Below are positions 1 to 8,076 of a DNA stretch of 50,713 nt, in pieces. The notes beneath the pieces are model-generated. The model worked only from the letters and a program-made list of their open reading frames with translations, had not been told where the DNA came from and did no database searches. The position numbers and the translations under genes are program-made. The DNA is taken from positions 1 through 50,713 of the forward strand of contig NZ_VDFY01000187.1 in assembly GCF_006228125.1 (NCBI RefSeq). The letters are read 5' to 3'. The first letter of the stretch is position 1. Every line of letters begins with the position of its first letter. Source of the DNA: Micromonospora orduensis (GTDB lineage: Bacteria; Actinomycetota; Actinomycetes; Mycobacteriales; Micromonosporaceae).

Positions 1-42
1 CCCCTGACCCCCCTGGGCCCCCGGGCGGCGCTGGGTCGGGGG
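1..42 (+). terminator. GC-rich hairpin upstream of purD, possible terminator
   Basis: CCCCTGACCC (1-10) can pair with GGGTCGGGGG (33-42) with one wobble pair around a C/G-rich loop. It ends before the purD promoter and could terminate a gene lying left of the window. There is no T tract. Confidence 0.35.
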
Positions 43-57
43 CTGACAGCGGGACAG

Positions 58-63
58 TAGGAT
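58..63 (+). promoter_or_regulatory. -10 element of purD, near-leaderless start
   Basis: TAGGAT matches the actinobacterial -10 TANNNT and lies 8 bases before the purD GTG. The mRNA would start at or just before the start codon. No clear -35 was seen. Confidence 0.45.
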
Positions 64-71
64 GCCGGGTT

Positions 72-1340
72 GTGCGGGTTCTTCTGGTGGGTGGTGGCGG
101 GCGGGAGCATGCTCTCGCGCTCGGGTTGGCTGCGGATCCGGCTGTTTCGGCGGTTGTCGCCGCGCCAGGTAATCCGGGGATCGCCGGCGTGGCCGATGTG
201 CGCGCCGTCGACGCGACCGATCCGGGTGCGGTGGCGGCGCTGGCCGTGGAGACGGCCGCCGACCTGGTGGTGATCGGGCCGGAGGCGCCGCTGGTCGCGG
301 GGGTCGCCGACGCGGTACGCGCCAAGGGCATCGCCGTGTTCGGCCCGTCGGCCGAGGCCGCCCGGCTGGAGGGGTCCAAGGCGTTCGCCAAGGACGTGAT
401 GACGGCCGCGAACGTGCCGACCGCCCGGGCGTACGTCTGCGCGGACGAGGCGAGCACCGCCCGGGCGCTCGACGAGTTCGGCGCGCCGTACGTGGTGAAG
501 GACGACGGGCTCGCGGCCGGCAAGGGCGTGGTGGTGACCGACGATCGTTCCGCCGCGTTGGCGCACGCCGCGGAGTGTGGTCGGGTGGTGGTCGAGGAGT
601 TCCTCGACGGCCCGGAGGTCAGCCTCTTCGTGGTCACCGACGGCGAGGCGGCGCTGCCGCTGCTGCCGGCACAGGACTTCAAGCGGATCGGCGACGGCGA
701 CACCGGCCCGAACACCGGCGGCATGGGTGCGTACGCGCCGCTGCCCTGGGCTCCGCCCGGCCTGGTCGACGAGGTGATGCGCGACGTCGTGCACCCCACC
801 CTGGCCGAGCTGCGGCGTCGGGGCGCCCCGTTCGCCGGCCTGCTCTACGTCGGCCTGGCGATGACCGCCGCCGGCCCTCGGGTGATCGAGTTCAACGCGC
901 GCTTCGGTGACCCGGAGACTCAGGTGGTGCTCGCGCTGCTGGAGACTCCGCTGGGCGGGTTGTTGCACGCGGCGGCCACCGGCACGTTGGCCGAGCACCC
1001 GCCGCTGCGCTGGCGGGACGGCGCGGCCGTCACCGTGGTGCTCGCCGCGCAGGGCTATCCGGCCGCGCCGCGTACCGGCGATGTGATCACCGGCGCGGAC
1101 CGCGAGGGCATCATCCACGCCGGCACCGCGCGGCGGGCCGGTGACGGGGCGCTGGTGTCCGCAGGCGGCCGGGTCCTCTGCGGTACGGCCACCGGCGCGG
1201 ACCTGGCCGCCGCGCGGAACGCCGCTTACGCGCTGGTGGACGCTGTCGAGCTGGCGGGTTCGCAGCACCGCACCGACATCGCCGCCGCCGCGGTCGAGGG
1301 CCGGATCACCATTCCTGGCCGGGGCGCGTCTCAGCCGTAG
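72..1340 (+). CDS. purD: Phosphoribosylamine-glycine ligase (GAR synthetase)
   Basis: Second step of IMP synthesis: ATP-dependent joining of glycine to phosphoribosylamine in the cytoplasm. The 422-residue protein starts with the N-terminal Rossmann-like motif VLLVGGGGREHAL. It has ATP-grasp signatures (GPNTGGMGAYAP near residues 210-225 and FNARFGDPETQ near 275-285) and a C-terminal substrate lobe. Length is typical. The GTG start is set by the first motif; no strong ribosome site precedes it, in keeping with the TAGGAT box 8 bases upstream. Its 3' end overlaps the convergent acyl-CoA ligase by 10 bases. Other purine genes lie 23 kb or more away in this window, so it is a stand-alone purine gene here. 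Confidence 0.96.
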   Translation: MRVLLVGGGGREHALALGLAADPAVSAVVAAPGNPGIAGVADVRAVDATDPGAVAALAVETAADLVVIGPEAPLVAGVADAVRAKGIAVFGPSAEAARLEGSKAFAKDVMTAANVPTARAYVCADEASTARALDEFGAPYVVKDDGLAAGKGVVVTDDRSAALAHAAECGRVVVEEFLDGPEVSLFVVTDGEAALPLLPAQDFKRIGDGDTGPNTGGMGAYAPLPWAPPGLVDEVMRDVVHPTLAELRRRGAPFAGLLYVGLAMTAAGPRVIEFNARFGDPETQVVLALLETPLGGLLHAAATGTLAEHPPLRWRDGAAVTVVLAAQGYPAAPRTGDVITGADREGIIHAGTARRAGDGALVSAGGRVLCGTATGADLAAARNAAYALVDAVELAGSQHRTDIAAAAVEGRITIPGRGASQP

Positions 1341-2893
1341 TAGCGGCGCAGTTCCCGGGCGAGCACCTTGCCGGTGGCGTTGCGGGGCAGGTACTTCACG
1401 AAGATCACGTCCCGGGGCACGGAGAACCGCGCCAGGTAGTGGCGGACGTACTCGCGGACCGCGTCGGGGTCGAGGGTCTCGCCGGGGTGCAGGGCGAGGA
1501 ACGCGGCGAGTCGCTGGCCGTACTCGGGGTCGGGTACGCCGATCACGGCGACCTCGCGGACCTGCGGCAACCTGGCGATCAGGTCCTCCACTTCGGACGG
1601 GAAGACGTTCTCACCACCGGAGACGATCATGTCGTCGGCTCGGCCGTCGACGAAGAGCAGCCCGTCGGCGTTGAGCCGGCCGAGGTCGCCGGTGTCGAGC
1701 AACCCGTCACGGGTTTCCCGGCTGGATCCGGAGGTGTACCCCTCGAAGAGCATCTCGTTGCCGACGAAGATCCGTCCGACGCGGCCGTCGGACACCGGCT
1801 GGTTGTCGTCGTCGAGGATCGCCAGGCGGGTGCCGTGTGGTGGCCGGCCGGCGGTGGTCGGCGCCTGGCGCAGCTCCGGCGGCCCGGCGATGGAGGCCCA
1901 GGAGACCTCGGTGGAGCCGTAGAGGTTGTAGAGCACGTCGCCGTAGGCGTCCATGAACCTGGGGGCCAGCCCGCCGGGCAGGGCCGAGCCGCTGATCGCG
2001 ACGACCTTGAGTTTGGGGCGCGGGTCGGGCGGCGGGACCTCCAACAGGCGCTGCATCATCACCGGTACGGCGAACAGGGCGTCGCAGCGGTGTGTGACCA
2101 GGGCGGTGAGCGTGGCGGCCGGGTCGAAGCGGCGCTGCAACACGATGGTGGCGCGGAGCGCGAAGCACACCTGGAGTGCGGCGAATCCCCAGGTGTGGAA
2201 GATCGGCGCGGCGATCATCACGCGGTCCCGGACGTGCAGGGGGATGCGGTCGATGATGGACACCAGCGGGCCGAAGCCGCTGGGTGTGGGCCGGCGGGCA
2301 CCTTTGGGCGCCCCGGTGGTGCCGGAGGTGAGCACGATGATCCGGCCGTCGCGCTCCGGCGGGTGCAGCTCACCGGGCAGTGCGCCGACGACGAGTTCCT
2401 CGCGGGCGCGTTCGTCGAGGCGGGGCAGTTCGGCGGGGAGGCCGAGGACCCGCTCGGCGAACTCGTCGTCGTGCACCAGCAGGCGGAGTCGTTGCTCCTC
2501 GGCGACGGTGGCCAGTTGGGCTGCGGAGAGGCCGGTGTTGACGAGGACCGCGTCCACGCCCAGCAGGGTGGCCGCGACGATCGTCTCGATCAGCCCGCGG
2601 TGGTTGCGGCAGAGCACGCCGATCCGGTCGCCGGCCTGTACGCCGAGCCCGGCCCGCATGGACCGGGCCATCCGTTCGGCACGGTCGAGCAGGTCCTGAT
2701 AGGTCAGCTCGGTGCCGTCCTCGTCGATGACGGCCACTCGACCGGGATCCCGCGCGGCTGCTTGGCGCAACTCGCCGGCGAGGCTCCACCCCCAGGTGCG
2801 CAACGCGTTGAGCTGCGAGGCGATCCGGATCGGCCGGCCCGGGGTGAGCAGGCCGCGACGGGTCAGCGTGGCAACGATGAACGGCAGGTCCAT
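1331..2893 (-). CDS. AMP-dependent acyl-CoA synthetase (FadD-like)
   Basis: A 520-residue adenylate-forming enzyme predicted to activate a fatty or other carboxylic acid to acyl-CoA via acyl-AMP. All family motifs are visible: the P-loop LTSGTTGAPKG, YGSTEVSW, the hinge TGDLGRLNADG followed by GRADDMI, and the C-terminal PRNATGKVL carrying the catalytic lysine. The ATG at 2893 is chosen because AAGGAGGT lies 7 bases upstream; an upstream in-frame ATG would add 23 residues with no motif. It lies 189 bases behind the acyl-CoA dehydrogenase on the same strand, so a shared transcript is possible. Substrate cannot be read from sequence. Confidence 0.92.
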   Translation of the reverse strand: MDLPFIVATLTRRGLLTPGRPIRIASQLNALRTWGWSLAGELRQAAARDPGRVAVIDEDGTELTYQDLLDRAERMARSMRAGLGVQAGDRIGVLCRNHRGLIETIVAATLLGVDAVLVNTGLSAAQLATVAEEQRLRLLVHDDEFAERVLGLPAELPRLDERAREELVVGALPGELHPPERDGRIIVLTSGTTGAPKGARRPTPSGFGPLVSIIDRIPLHVRDRVMIAAPIFHTWGFAALQVCFALRATIVLQRRFDPAATLTALVTHRCDALFAVPVMMQRLLEVPPPDPRPKLKVVAISGSALPGGLAPRFMDAYGDVLYNLYGSTEVSWASIAGPPELRQAPTTAGRPPHGTRLAILDDDNQPVSDGRVGRIFVGNEMLFEGYTSGSSRETRDGLLDTGDLGRLNADGLLFVDGRADDMIVSGGENVFPSEVEDLIARLPQVREVAVIGVPDPEYGQRLAAFLALHPGETLDPDAVREYVRHYLARFSVPRDVIFVKYLPRNATGKVLARELRRYYG

Positions 2894-3046
2894 GCCGCAG
2901 ACCTCCTTGGGGGCGGTTCGCGGACAGCCCCGTCCGTCGGGGCGTCTTCCTTGATCATGCACCGGGTGCGGCAGCAGGCCCAGCCTGCGTCGGCGTGGGG
3001 TGACGAAGACGGCACGGATAGGTAGGAACCCGCCGCCCGGGCCGGA

Positions 3047-3063
3047 TCGGGTGTCCGACCCGA
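3047..3063 (-). terminator. Small inverted repeat between acyl-CoA dehydrogenase and ligase genes
   Basis: TCGGGT-5 bases-ACCCGA sits just downstream of the acyl-CoA dehydrogenase stop. Six-base arms make a weak attenuator or terminator at best. The rest of 2894-3082 holds no gene that I can see. Confidence 0.2.
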
Positions 3064-3082
3064 GCGGCAGCCGACCCGAGGG

Positions 3083-4297
3083 TCAGCGGATCTGCATTCC
3101 GGAGATCGCCCGCGAGATGACCAGCCGCTGGATCTCGGAGGTGCCCTCGAAGATGGTGTAGATCTTGGCGTCGCGGTACCAGCGTTCGACCGGGTGGTCG
3201 CGCAGGAAACCGGCTCCGCCGAGCAGTTGCACCGCCTTCTCGGTGACCGACACCGCCACCTCGCCGGCCTTGAGCTTGGACATCGAGCCCTCGCCCGCGG
3301 TGAACGGACGGTTGTTGCGGCCCATCCAGGACGCCCGCCAGACGAGCAGCCGAGCCGCGTCGATCTCCATCCGCATGTCGGCGAGCGCGAACGCGACCGC
3401 CTGGTTCTCGATGATCGGGCGTCCGAACTGGACGCGGTCCTTCGCGTAGTCCAGGGCGTACTCGTAGGCGGCCCGGGCCACGCCGAGCGCCTGCGCGCCC
3501 ACCGTGGGTCGGGACAGCTCGAAGGTACGCATCGCGGCCTGTCCGGTGGCCCGTTTCCCGGAGCGGGCGCGGGCCAACCGCTCGTCGAGGGCGTCCTTTC
3601 CGCCGAGCAGGCAGCGGCCGGGTACGCGTACTCCGTCGAGGAAGACGTCGGCGGTGTGCGAGGCGCGCAGGCCGAGTTTGCGCAGCTTGCGGGTGGCGGC
3701 CAGGCCGGGGGTGCCCGGCGGTACGACGAACGCCGCCTGGCCCCGGGAGCCGAGCGTGGGGTCGACGGAGGCGGTGACCACGTGCACTCCGGCGATGCCG
3801 CCGTTGGTGGCGTACGCCTTCTGACCGTTCAGCACCCACTCGTCGGTGGCCTCGTCGTAGACGGCCCGGGTGCGCATCGCGCCGACGTCGGAGCCGGCCT
3901 CGGGTTCGCTGGTGCAGAACGCGGCGACGGCCGGCGAGTCGACGTCGCCGAAGCACTGCGGCACCCACTCGACCATCTGGTCGGGGGTGCCGGCGCCGTA
4001 GATGGCGGCGACGGCGAGCGAGGTGCCGAAGATGGACAGGCCGATGCCGGCGTCACCCCAGAAGAGTTCCTCACTGGCGATCGGCAGCGACAGCCCGGTC
4101 GGGTCGGCCCAGCAGGTGGCGAGGAACTCGAAGCCGTAGAGGCCGACCTTGGCGGCCTCCTGGATCACCGGCCAGGGGGTGTCCTCGCGTTCGTCCCACT
4201 CGGCGGCGGCCGGGCGCACGACCTCGGCGGCGAAGCCGTGCACCCAGTCGCGTAGATCCCGCTGTTCCTCGGTCAGGTCTAGCGAGAACTCGCCCAT
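3083..4297 (-). CDS. Acyl-CoA dehydrogenase
   Basis: FAD-dependent alpha,beta-dehydrogenation of acyl-CoA thioesters, the first oxidation of a beta-oxidation cycle. The 404-residue protein has the helical N-terminal domain, the FAD/substrate segment AAFCTSEPEAGSDVG and VLNGQKAYATNG, and the C-terminal bundle RVQFGRPIIENQAVAF. The catalytic Glu lies in IYTIFEGTSEIQ near residue 385. Length and motif order are those of the normal family. It starts one base after the stop of the SCP2 gene, so the two are translationally coupled and probably co-regulated by the divergent TetR protein. Confidence 0.95.
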   Translation of the reverse strand: MGEFSLDLTEEQRDLRDWVHGFAAEVVRPAAAEWDEREDTPWPVIQEAAKVGLYGFEFLATCWADPTGLSLPIASEELFWGDAGIGLSIFGTSLAVAAIYGAGTPDQMVEWVPQCFGDVDSPAVAAFCTSEPEAGSDVGAMRTRAVYDEATDEWVLNGQKAYATNGGIAGVHVVTASVDPTLGSRGQAAFVVPPGTPGLAATRKLRKLGLRASHTADVFLDGVRVPGRCLLGGKDALDERLARARSGKRATGQAAMRTFELSRPTVGAQALGVARAAYEYALDYAKDRVQFGRPIIENQAVAFALADMRMEIDAARLLVWRASWMGRNNRPFTAGEGSMSKLKAGEVAVSVTEKAVQLLGGAGFLRDHPVERWYRDAKIYTIFEGTSEIQRLVISRAISGMQIR

Positions 4298-4298
4298 G

Positions 4299-4751
4299 TC
4301 AGGCCTTGGGGATGTCGAACAGGTTGGCGATGTTGGCGGCGAGGCCGAGGTCGCCCTTCGCCTTCAGCTTGCCGGTCATGAACATCATCACCGGGTTGGC
4401 GCCACCGGAGACGATCTTCAGGAACTCGACCGGGCCCATGGTGAGGCTCAGCTTCGGGTCGTGCTGCGGGGTCTCGTTCACGTCGCACTTGCCGTCGGCG
4501 ATGACGACCTCGTAGGTGTCGCTGCCGCCGTCCGGACGCCCGGTGATGATCCAGTGGATGACCGCGTTGGTGGAGCCGGCCCGGTCGGCGCGGAACAGCG
4601 ACGGCATCCGGCCGAACACCTCGCCCAGGATCTTGTCCCGCAGGTCACCGGACATCACCTGGGCGATCTTGTCGTCCGGGGTGGACTTGACCAGCTGGGC
4701 GAACTCCTTGGGGCCGACGTTGGCGAAGGTGGCCGGGTCGAAGTCAGTCAT
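4299..4751 (-). CDS. SCP2 sterol-binding domain protein
   Basis: A 150-residue stand-alone sterol carrier protein 2 fold. The pattern FADRAGSTNAVIHWIITG, then LTMGPVEFLKIVSGGANPVMMFMTGKLKAKGD, is characteristic of SCP2 domains that bind lipid or acyl-CoA in a hydrophobic tunnel. GGAAGG lies 8 bases before the ATG. It is the first gene of the SCP2-acyl-CoA dehydrogenase pair, facing the TetR gene across a palindrome, and may deliver lipid ligand to the enzymes downstream. Confidence 0.9.
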   Translation of the reverse strand: MTDFDPATFANVGPKEFAQLVKSTPDDKIAQVMSGDLRDKILGEVFGRMPSLFRADRAGSTNAVIHWIITGRPDGGSDTYEVVIADGKCDVNETPQHDPKLSLTMGPVEFLKIVSGGANPVMMFMTGKLKAKGDLGLAANIANLFDIPKA

Positions 4752-4776
4752 CAGGTGTGCCTTCCGGAAGGTTTGG

Positions 4777-4806
4777 CTACTCGTGCGTAACCCTACGCAC
4801 GAGTAG
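4777..4806. promoter_or_regulatory. Perfect 13-bp-arm palindrome, TetR operator
   Basis: CTACTCGTGCGTA (4777-4789), spacer ACCC, then TACGCACGAGTAG (4794-4806), an exact inverted repeat. It fills the gap between the SCP2 gene and tetR and abuts the tetR -10 box, the classic place for an autoregulating TetR-family repressor. Each arm contains a 12-bp unit TACGCACGAGTA. Confidence 0.85.
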
Positions 4807-4807
4807 G

Positions 4808-4813
4808 TATGCT
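4808..4813 (+). promoter_or_regulatory. -10 element of the tetR gene, leaderless
   Basis: TATGCT is followed by 6 bases and then the GTG start of tetR, placing the expected transcript start on the start codon. It begins 1 base after the operator, so repressor binding would block it. Confidence 0.6.
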
Positions 4814-4819
4814 CGCAAG

Positions 4820-5458
4820 GTGTCCACCGCCCCTGCCTTCAAGCGCCTGCCACGCGCCGTCCGCGAGCAGCAGATGCTCGACGCGGCCGTGAAGGTCTTC
4901 TCCCGGCGCGGCTTCCACGCCGCCAGCATGGACGAGATCGCGGAGGACGCCGGCATCTCCAAGCCCATGGTGTACGCGTACCTGGGCACCAAGGAGGAGC
5001 TCTTCGTCGCCTGCCTGCACCGGGAGGGCACCCGGATGATGCAGGCCATCGCCGGAGCCGCCGCCCCCGACCTGCCGGCTGACGAGCGGCTCTGGCGTGG
5101 GTTGCGGGCGTTCTTCGGCTTCGTGGGCGCACACCGGGACGGCTGGGCGGTGCTCTACCGGCAGGCCCGGGGCGAGCAGCCGTTCGCCGGGGAACTGGCC
5201 GCCATGCGGGCCCGGCTGGTCGAGGTGGTCGCCGGGATGCTCGACCACGCGCTGCGCGCCGAGGGCCGCGAGATCGCCGCCATCGACCTGGAGGTCGTCG
5301 CGTACGCGCTGGTCGGCGCGACCGAGTCGCTGGCGGACTGGCTCGCGGACCACCCGGACGCCGACCCGGAGAAGACGGCCACCCGGATGATGAACGTGGC
5401 CTGGCTCGGCGCCGCCCAACTCCTGCACGGCGTCACCTGGCGCCCGCCGGCCGACTGA
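4820..5458 (+). CDS. TetR/AcrR-family transcriptional regulator of the lipid module
   Basis: A 212-residue TetR-type repressor. The N-terminal helix-turn-helix runs from REQQMLDAAVKVFSRRGF through MDEIAEDAGISKPMVYAYLGTKEELF (residues about 15-60). The C-terminal region (about 65-210) is the helical ligand domain; by context the ligand may be an acyl-CoA. The GTG at 4820 is preferred because it is exactly 6 bases after a TATGCT -10 box; reading further upstream would run through the operator. It is divergent from SCP2/acyl-CoA dehydrogenase, and its 3' end overlaps the convergent DedA gene by 26 bases. Confidence 0.9.
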   Translation: MSTAPAFKRLPRAVREQQMLDAAVKVFSRRGFHAASMDEIAEDAGISKPMVYAYLGTKEELFVACLHREGTRMMQAIAGAAAPDLPADERLWRGLRAFFGFVGAHRDGWAVLYRQARGEQPFAGELAAMRARLVEVVAGMLDHALRAEGREIAAIDLEVVAYALVGATESLADWLADHPDADPEKTATRMMNVAWLGAAQLLHGVTWRPPAD

Positions 5459-6104
5459 CCTCACCCACCGACGCCCGGTCCATCGGCTCGGCCGTCGGCG
5501 TCGGCGCGGCGGGCCGGCGGCGGTTGCGGAGCCAGCGGACCACCTCGACGGTCACCGTCAGCGCCAGCGCGAGGCCCAGACCGAGTAGCAGCCCGCGCAG
5601 CGGGTCCTGTTCGAAGGCCAGCCCGCCGAGATAGCCGACAAGCGCCGAGTAGAGCCCCCACGAGCAGGCGGCCAGCGCGTCGAAGGCCAGGAATCGCCGC
5701 CGGGGATAGTGCATCGCGCCCATGGTGAGGGTGACCGCCGTCCGGCCGCCCGGAATGTAGCGGGCCACGGTGAGGATCAGACCGCCCCGGGTGGCGATCC
5801 CCCGACGGGCCCACTCGACGGCGTTGCGACGCCGACCGTCGGGCGGAAGCCGTTCGAGCAGGCGGGTGCCACCACCCCGACCGATGGCGTACGAGATGTG
5901 GTCGCCGGCCAGGGCGCCGCAGGCGGCCACCAGGATCACCGCGGGCAGGTAGGGCGCGCCGGAGGCGGCGAACACCCCTGCGGTGATCACCGCCGTCTCG
6001 CTCGGCACCACCGGGAAGAAGCCGTCGAGCACCGCGATCGCGAAGATCGCCAGGTACACCCAGGGCGAGGACATCGTTGCGTGCAGCAGGTCGAGCAGAT
6101 CCAT
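5433..6104 (-). CDS. DedA/VTT-family membrane protein (copy 1)
   Basis: A 223-residue polytopic membrane protein of the DedA family, linked elsewhere to lipid scrambling and membrane homeostasis. Family marks are FFPVVPSETAVI near the N-terminus, GDHISYAIGR, and RYIPGGRTAVTLTMGAMHYPRRRFLAFD, with hydrophobic helices between. The ATG at 6104 is chosen because copy 2 starts at the equivalent M-x-LLDLLH sequence; an in-frame ATG at 6140 would add 12 residues. The end overlaps tetR by 26 bases. A 16-bp palindrome lies about 60 bases upstream. Confidence 0.88.
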   Translation of the reverse strand: MDLLDLLHATMSSPWVYLAIFAIAVLDGFFPVVPSETAVITAGVFAASGAPYLPAVILVAACGALAGDHISYAIGRGGGTRLLERLPPDGRRRNAVEWARRGIATRGGLILTVARYIPGGRTAVTLTMGAMHYPRRRFLAFDALAACSWGLYSALVGYLGGLAFEQDPLRGLLLGLGLALALTVTVEVVRWLRNRRRPAAPTPTAEPMDRASVGEVSRPAGAR

Positions 6105-6162
6105 GATTCCGATGCTGGTGCGGGCGGCGGCTCCGGCCATCGGCCAGTGGTCGGGCGGGCAC

Positions 6163-6178
6163 CACTACTTAGGTAGTG
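6163..6178. promoter_or_regulatory. Palindrome upstream of DedA copy 1 and the sensor kinase
   Basis: CACTAC-TTAG-GTAGTG is an exact inverted repeat in the divergent region between DedA copy 1 and the histidine kinase. It looks like a dimeric regulator site but does not match the 12-bp unit in the TetR operator. The other bases of 6105-6274 show only the kinase -10 box. Confidence 0.5.
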
Positions 6179-6262
6179 ACCGGCCCGGACGGCGGCTAGG
6201 GGTCTTCCCTCACCGCACCCGGGTTCGGCTGCGCAGGGCGGCCCGATCCGTCCGCAGAGTCC

Positions 6263-6268
6263 TACGCT
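6263..6268 (+). promoter_or_regulatory. -10 element of the histidine kinase gene, leaderless
   Basis: TACGCT is followed by exactly 6 bases and then the GTG start codon at 6275. Confidence 0.55.
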
Positions 6269-6274
6269 CGCTGC

Positions 6275-7426
6275 GTGGCCTCCAACGCCGTCGCCCTCCG
6301 GCGGGTCGTCCAGCGGTACACCCCACTGCTGCTCGCCGTGGTGGTGGCTACCGCCGTCTGGGCCAGCGCGACCGGTGACATCGGGGTCCGCTCACCGCTG
6401 CCCGGAGTCGTCGCGCTGTTCCTCGCGGTGGCCTCGGGTTGGGCCGCCGGCACAGTCCGGACGCGCCGCTGGCCGTTGTTCCTGGCCGCGGTGGTGGGTT
6501 GGCTGGTGCTCGCCGCCGCGGCGGCCGGGGTGGTCGCCTCGTACCAGGCGGGTCTGCGGCTGCGTGGTCGGCGACTCGCCGGCTACCTCGCCGCTGCGGC
6601 AGTGGTGCTGACCGGTGGGGTGCTGGTCGGGCTGGCGGTGGGCGGCGTACGACGGATCACCACCGCCACCAGCGGCAACGTGCTGCTGCTCGCCGCCGGT
6701 CTGGTCGGACTTCCGTTGGTCTTCGGCCTCTGGGTGCGGGCGCGCCGGGACACGCTCGCCGCCTTGCGGGATCGGGCCGACCGGCTGGAACGCGAGCAGG
6801 AGGCCCGCGCCGACCGGGCTCGCGCCGAGGAGCGGACCCGGATCGCCCGGGAGATGCACGACGTGGTGGCGCACCGGGTCTCCCTGATGGTGGTGCATGC
6901 CGGTGCGCTGGAGGTGACAGCTGCCGACGCGACGACCGTCGAGGCCGCCGCGTTGATCCGTACGACCGGCCGGCAGGCGCTCACCGACCTGCGTGAGGTG
7001 CTGGGCGTGCTGCGACAAGCCGGTCCGGCCGTGGTGCCGGAGCGAGGGCTCGATGAGTTGGACGAGTTGATCGGGGAGTCTCGCGCCGCCGGGCTGCGGG
7101 TGTGCCGCCAGGACGAGGGCGTTCCGTCGGCACTGCCGGCGACGGTGGGGCGTACCGCGTACCGGGTGGTTCGGGAGGCGCTTACCAACGTGCGTAAACA
7201 CGCCGCCGACGCCGAGACGACCGTCTGCCTGCGCTACCTGGCCGACGGGCTGGAGGTGGTGGTCCGCAACGGGCCGTCCGGCGGTGGGCCGGCTCTGCCC
7301 GGTGCCGGGCAGGGACTGCTCGGGCTGCGCGAGCGGGTGGAACTGCTCGGCGGTCGGCTGGCGGCGACGCCCGAGGATGGCGGTTTCCTGGTCCGGGCCC
7401 TGATCCCGTTGGCGGACACGGCGTGA
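6275..7426 (+). CDS. Two-component sensor histidine kinase (HisKA_3 type)
   Basis: A 383-residue NarL-group sensor kinase. Five or so hydrophobic helices fill residues about 15-160 with almost no extracellular loops, so it probably senses a membrane or intramembrane signal. The dimerisation/phosphoacceptor segment RTRIAREMHDVVAHRVSLMVVHAG (about 188-210) carries the phospho-His in EMHD. The ATPase domain has REALTNVRKHA (N box) and GLLGLRERVELLGG (G box). Its GTG start follows a TACGCT box by 6 bases. It overlaps the response regulator by 4 bases (GTGA), and the pair sits between two DedA paralogues, which are candidate targets. Confidence 0.92.
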   Translation: MASNAVALRRVVQRYTPLLLAVVVATAVWASATGDIGVRSPLPGVVALFLAVASGWAAGTVRTRRWPLFLAAVVGWLVLAAAAAGVVASYQAGLRLRGRRLAGYLAAAAVVLTGGVLVGLAVGGVRRITTATSGNVLLLAAGLVGLPLVFGLWVRARRDTLAALRDRADRLEREQEARADRARAEERTRIAREMHDVVAHRVSLMVVHAGALEVTAADATTVEAAALIRTTGRQALTDLREVLGVLRQAGPAVVPERGLDELDELIGESRAAGLRVCRQDEGVPSALPATVGRTAYRVVREALTNVRKHAADAETTVCLRYLADGLEVVVRNGPSGGGPALPGAGQGLLGLRERVELLGGRLAATPEDGGFLVRALIPLADTA

Positions 7427-8064
7427 TCCGGGTGGTGGTGGTCGACGATGAGCAACTGATCCGCGCCGGGCTGCGGCTGATCCTGGAGGCGGCGGAGGAC
7501 ATCACGGTGGTGGGCGAGGCGTCGGACGGCGCCGGCGCGCTGGAACAGGTGCATCGGTTACGCCCGGACGTGCTGCTGCTCGACGTGCGGATGCCGGGCA
7601 TTGACGGGCTGACCGTCGCTCCCGACGTGATCGCCGCCGGCGCCAAGGTGATCATGTTGACCACTTTCGACCTCGACGAGTACGTGCACCGGGCGTTGCA
7701 GGCCGGAGCTGTCGGCTTCCTGCTCAAGGACACCCCGCCCCGCGAACTGGCGGCCGCCGTCCGCACGGTGGCCGCCGGGAACGCGATGCTCGCTCCCACG
7801 GTGACCAGACGGCTGATCAGCTCGTTCGCCGAGCGTGGACCGGCCCGCCGGGACGTGGCGCGTCAGCGGCTCGCTGCGCTCACCGCCCGTGAGTTGGAGA
7901 TCGTCCGGGAGGTGGCGCGCGGGCACGGCAACGCGGAGATCGCTCGGCGACTGACGATGAGCGAGGCCACCGTGAAGGCACACGTCAGCCGCGCGTTGGC
8001 GAAGCTCCAGGTGGCCAACCGGGTCCAGGTGGCAATCCTGGTGTACGACGCCGATCTACTGTGA
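7423..8064 (+). CDS. LuxR/NarL-family response regulator with a TTA codon
   Basis: A 213-residue regulator. The receiver domain begins VVVVDDEQLIRAGL with Asp8/Asp9, has the phospho-acceptor Asp54 in LLLDVRMPG, and the conserved Lys in FLLKDTPP. A C-terminal LuxR helix-turn-helix contains LTARELEIVREVARGHGNAEIARRLTMSEATVKAHVSRALAKL. The GTG start overlaps the kinase stop by 4 bases. Codon 46 (7558-7560) is TTA, very rare in such high-GC genomes; in streptomycetes TTA makes translation depend on the bldA tRNA. Confidence 0.93.
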   Translation: MIRVVVVDDEQLIRAGLRLILEAAEDITVVGEASDGAGALEQVHRLRPDVLLLDVRMPGIDGLTVAPDVIAAGAKVIMLTTFDLDEYVHRALQAGAVGFLLKDTPPRELAAAVRTVAAGNAMLAPTVTRRLISSFAERGPARRDVARQRLAALTARELEIVREVARGHGNAEIARRLTMSEATVKAHVSRALAKLQVANRVQVAILVYDADLL

Positions 8065-8076
8065 CGTGTGCGGCCG

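Noticed and set aside
1439..3025. 528-codon + strand frame opposite the acyl-CoA ligase
   Set aside because: Antisense shadow; the ligase motifs are intact on the - strand.
6163..6178. Third copy of the TetR operator near DedA copy 1
   Set aside because: The palindrome CACTAC...GTAGTG lacks the CGAGTA half-site, so I list it as a separate operator.
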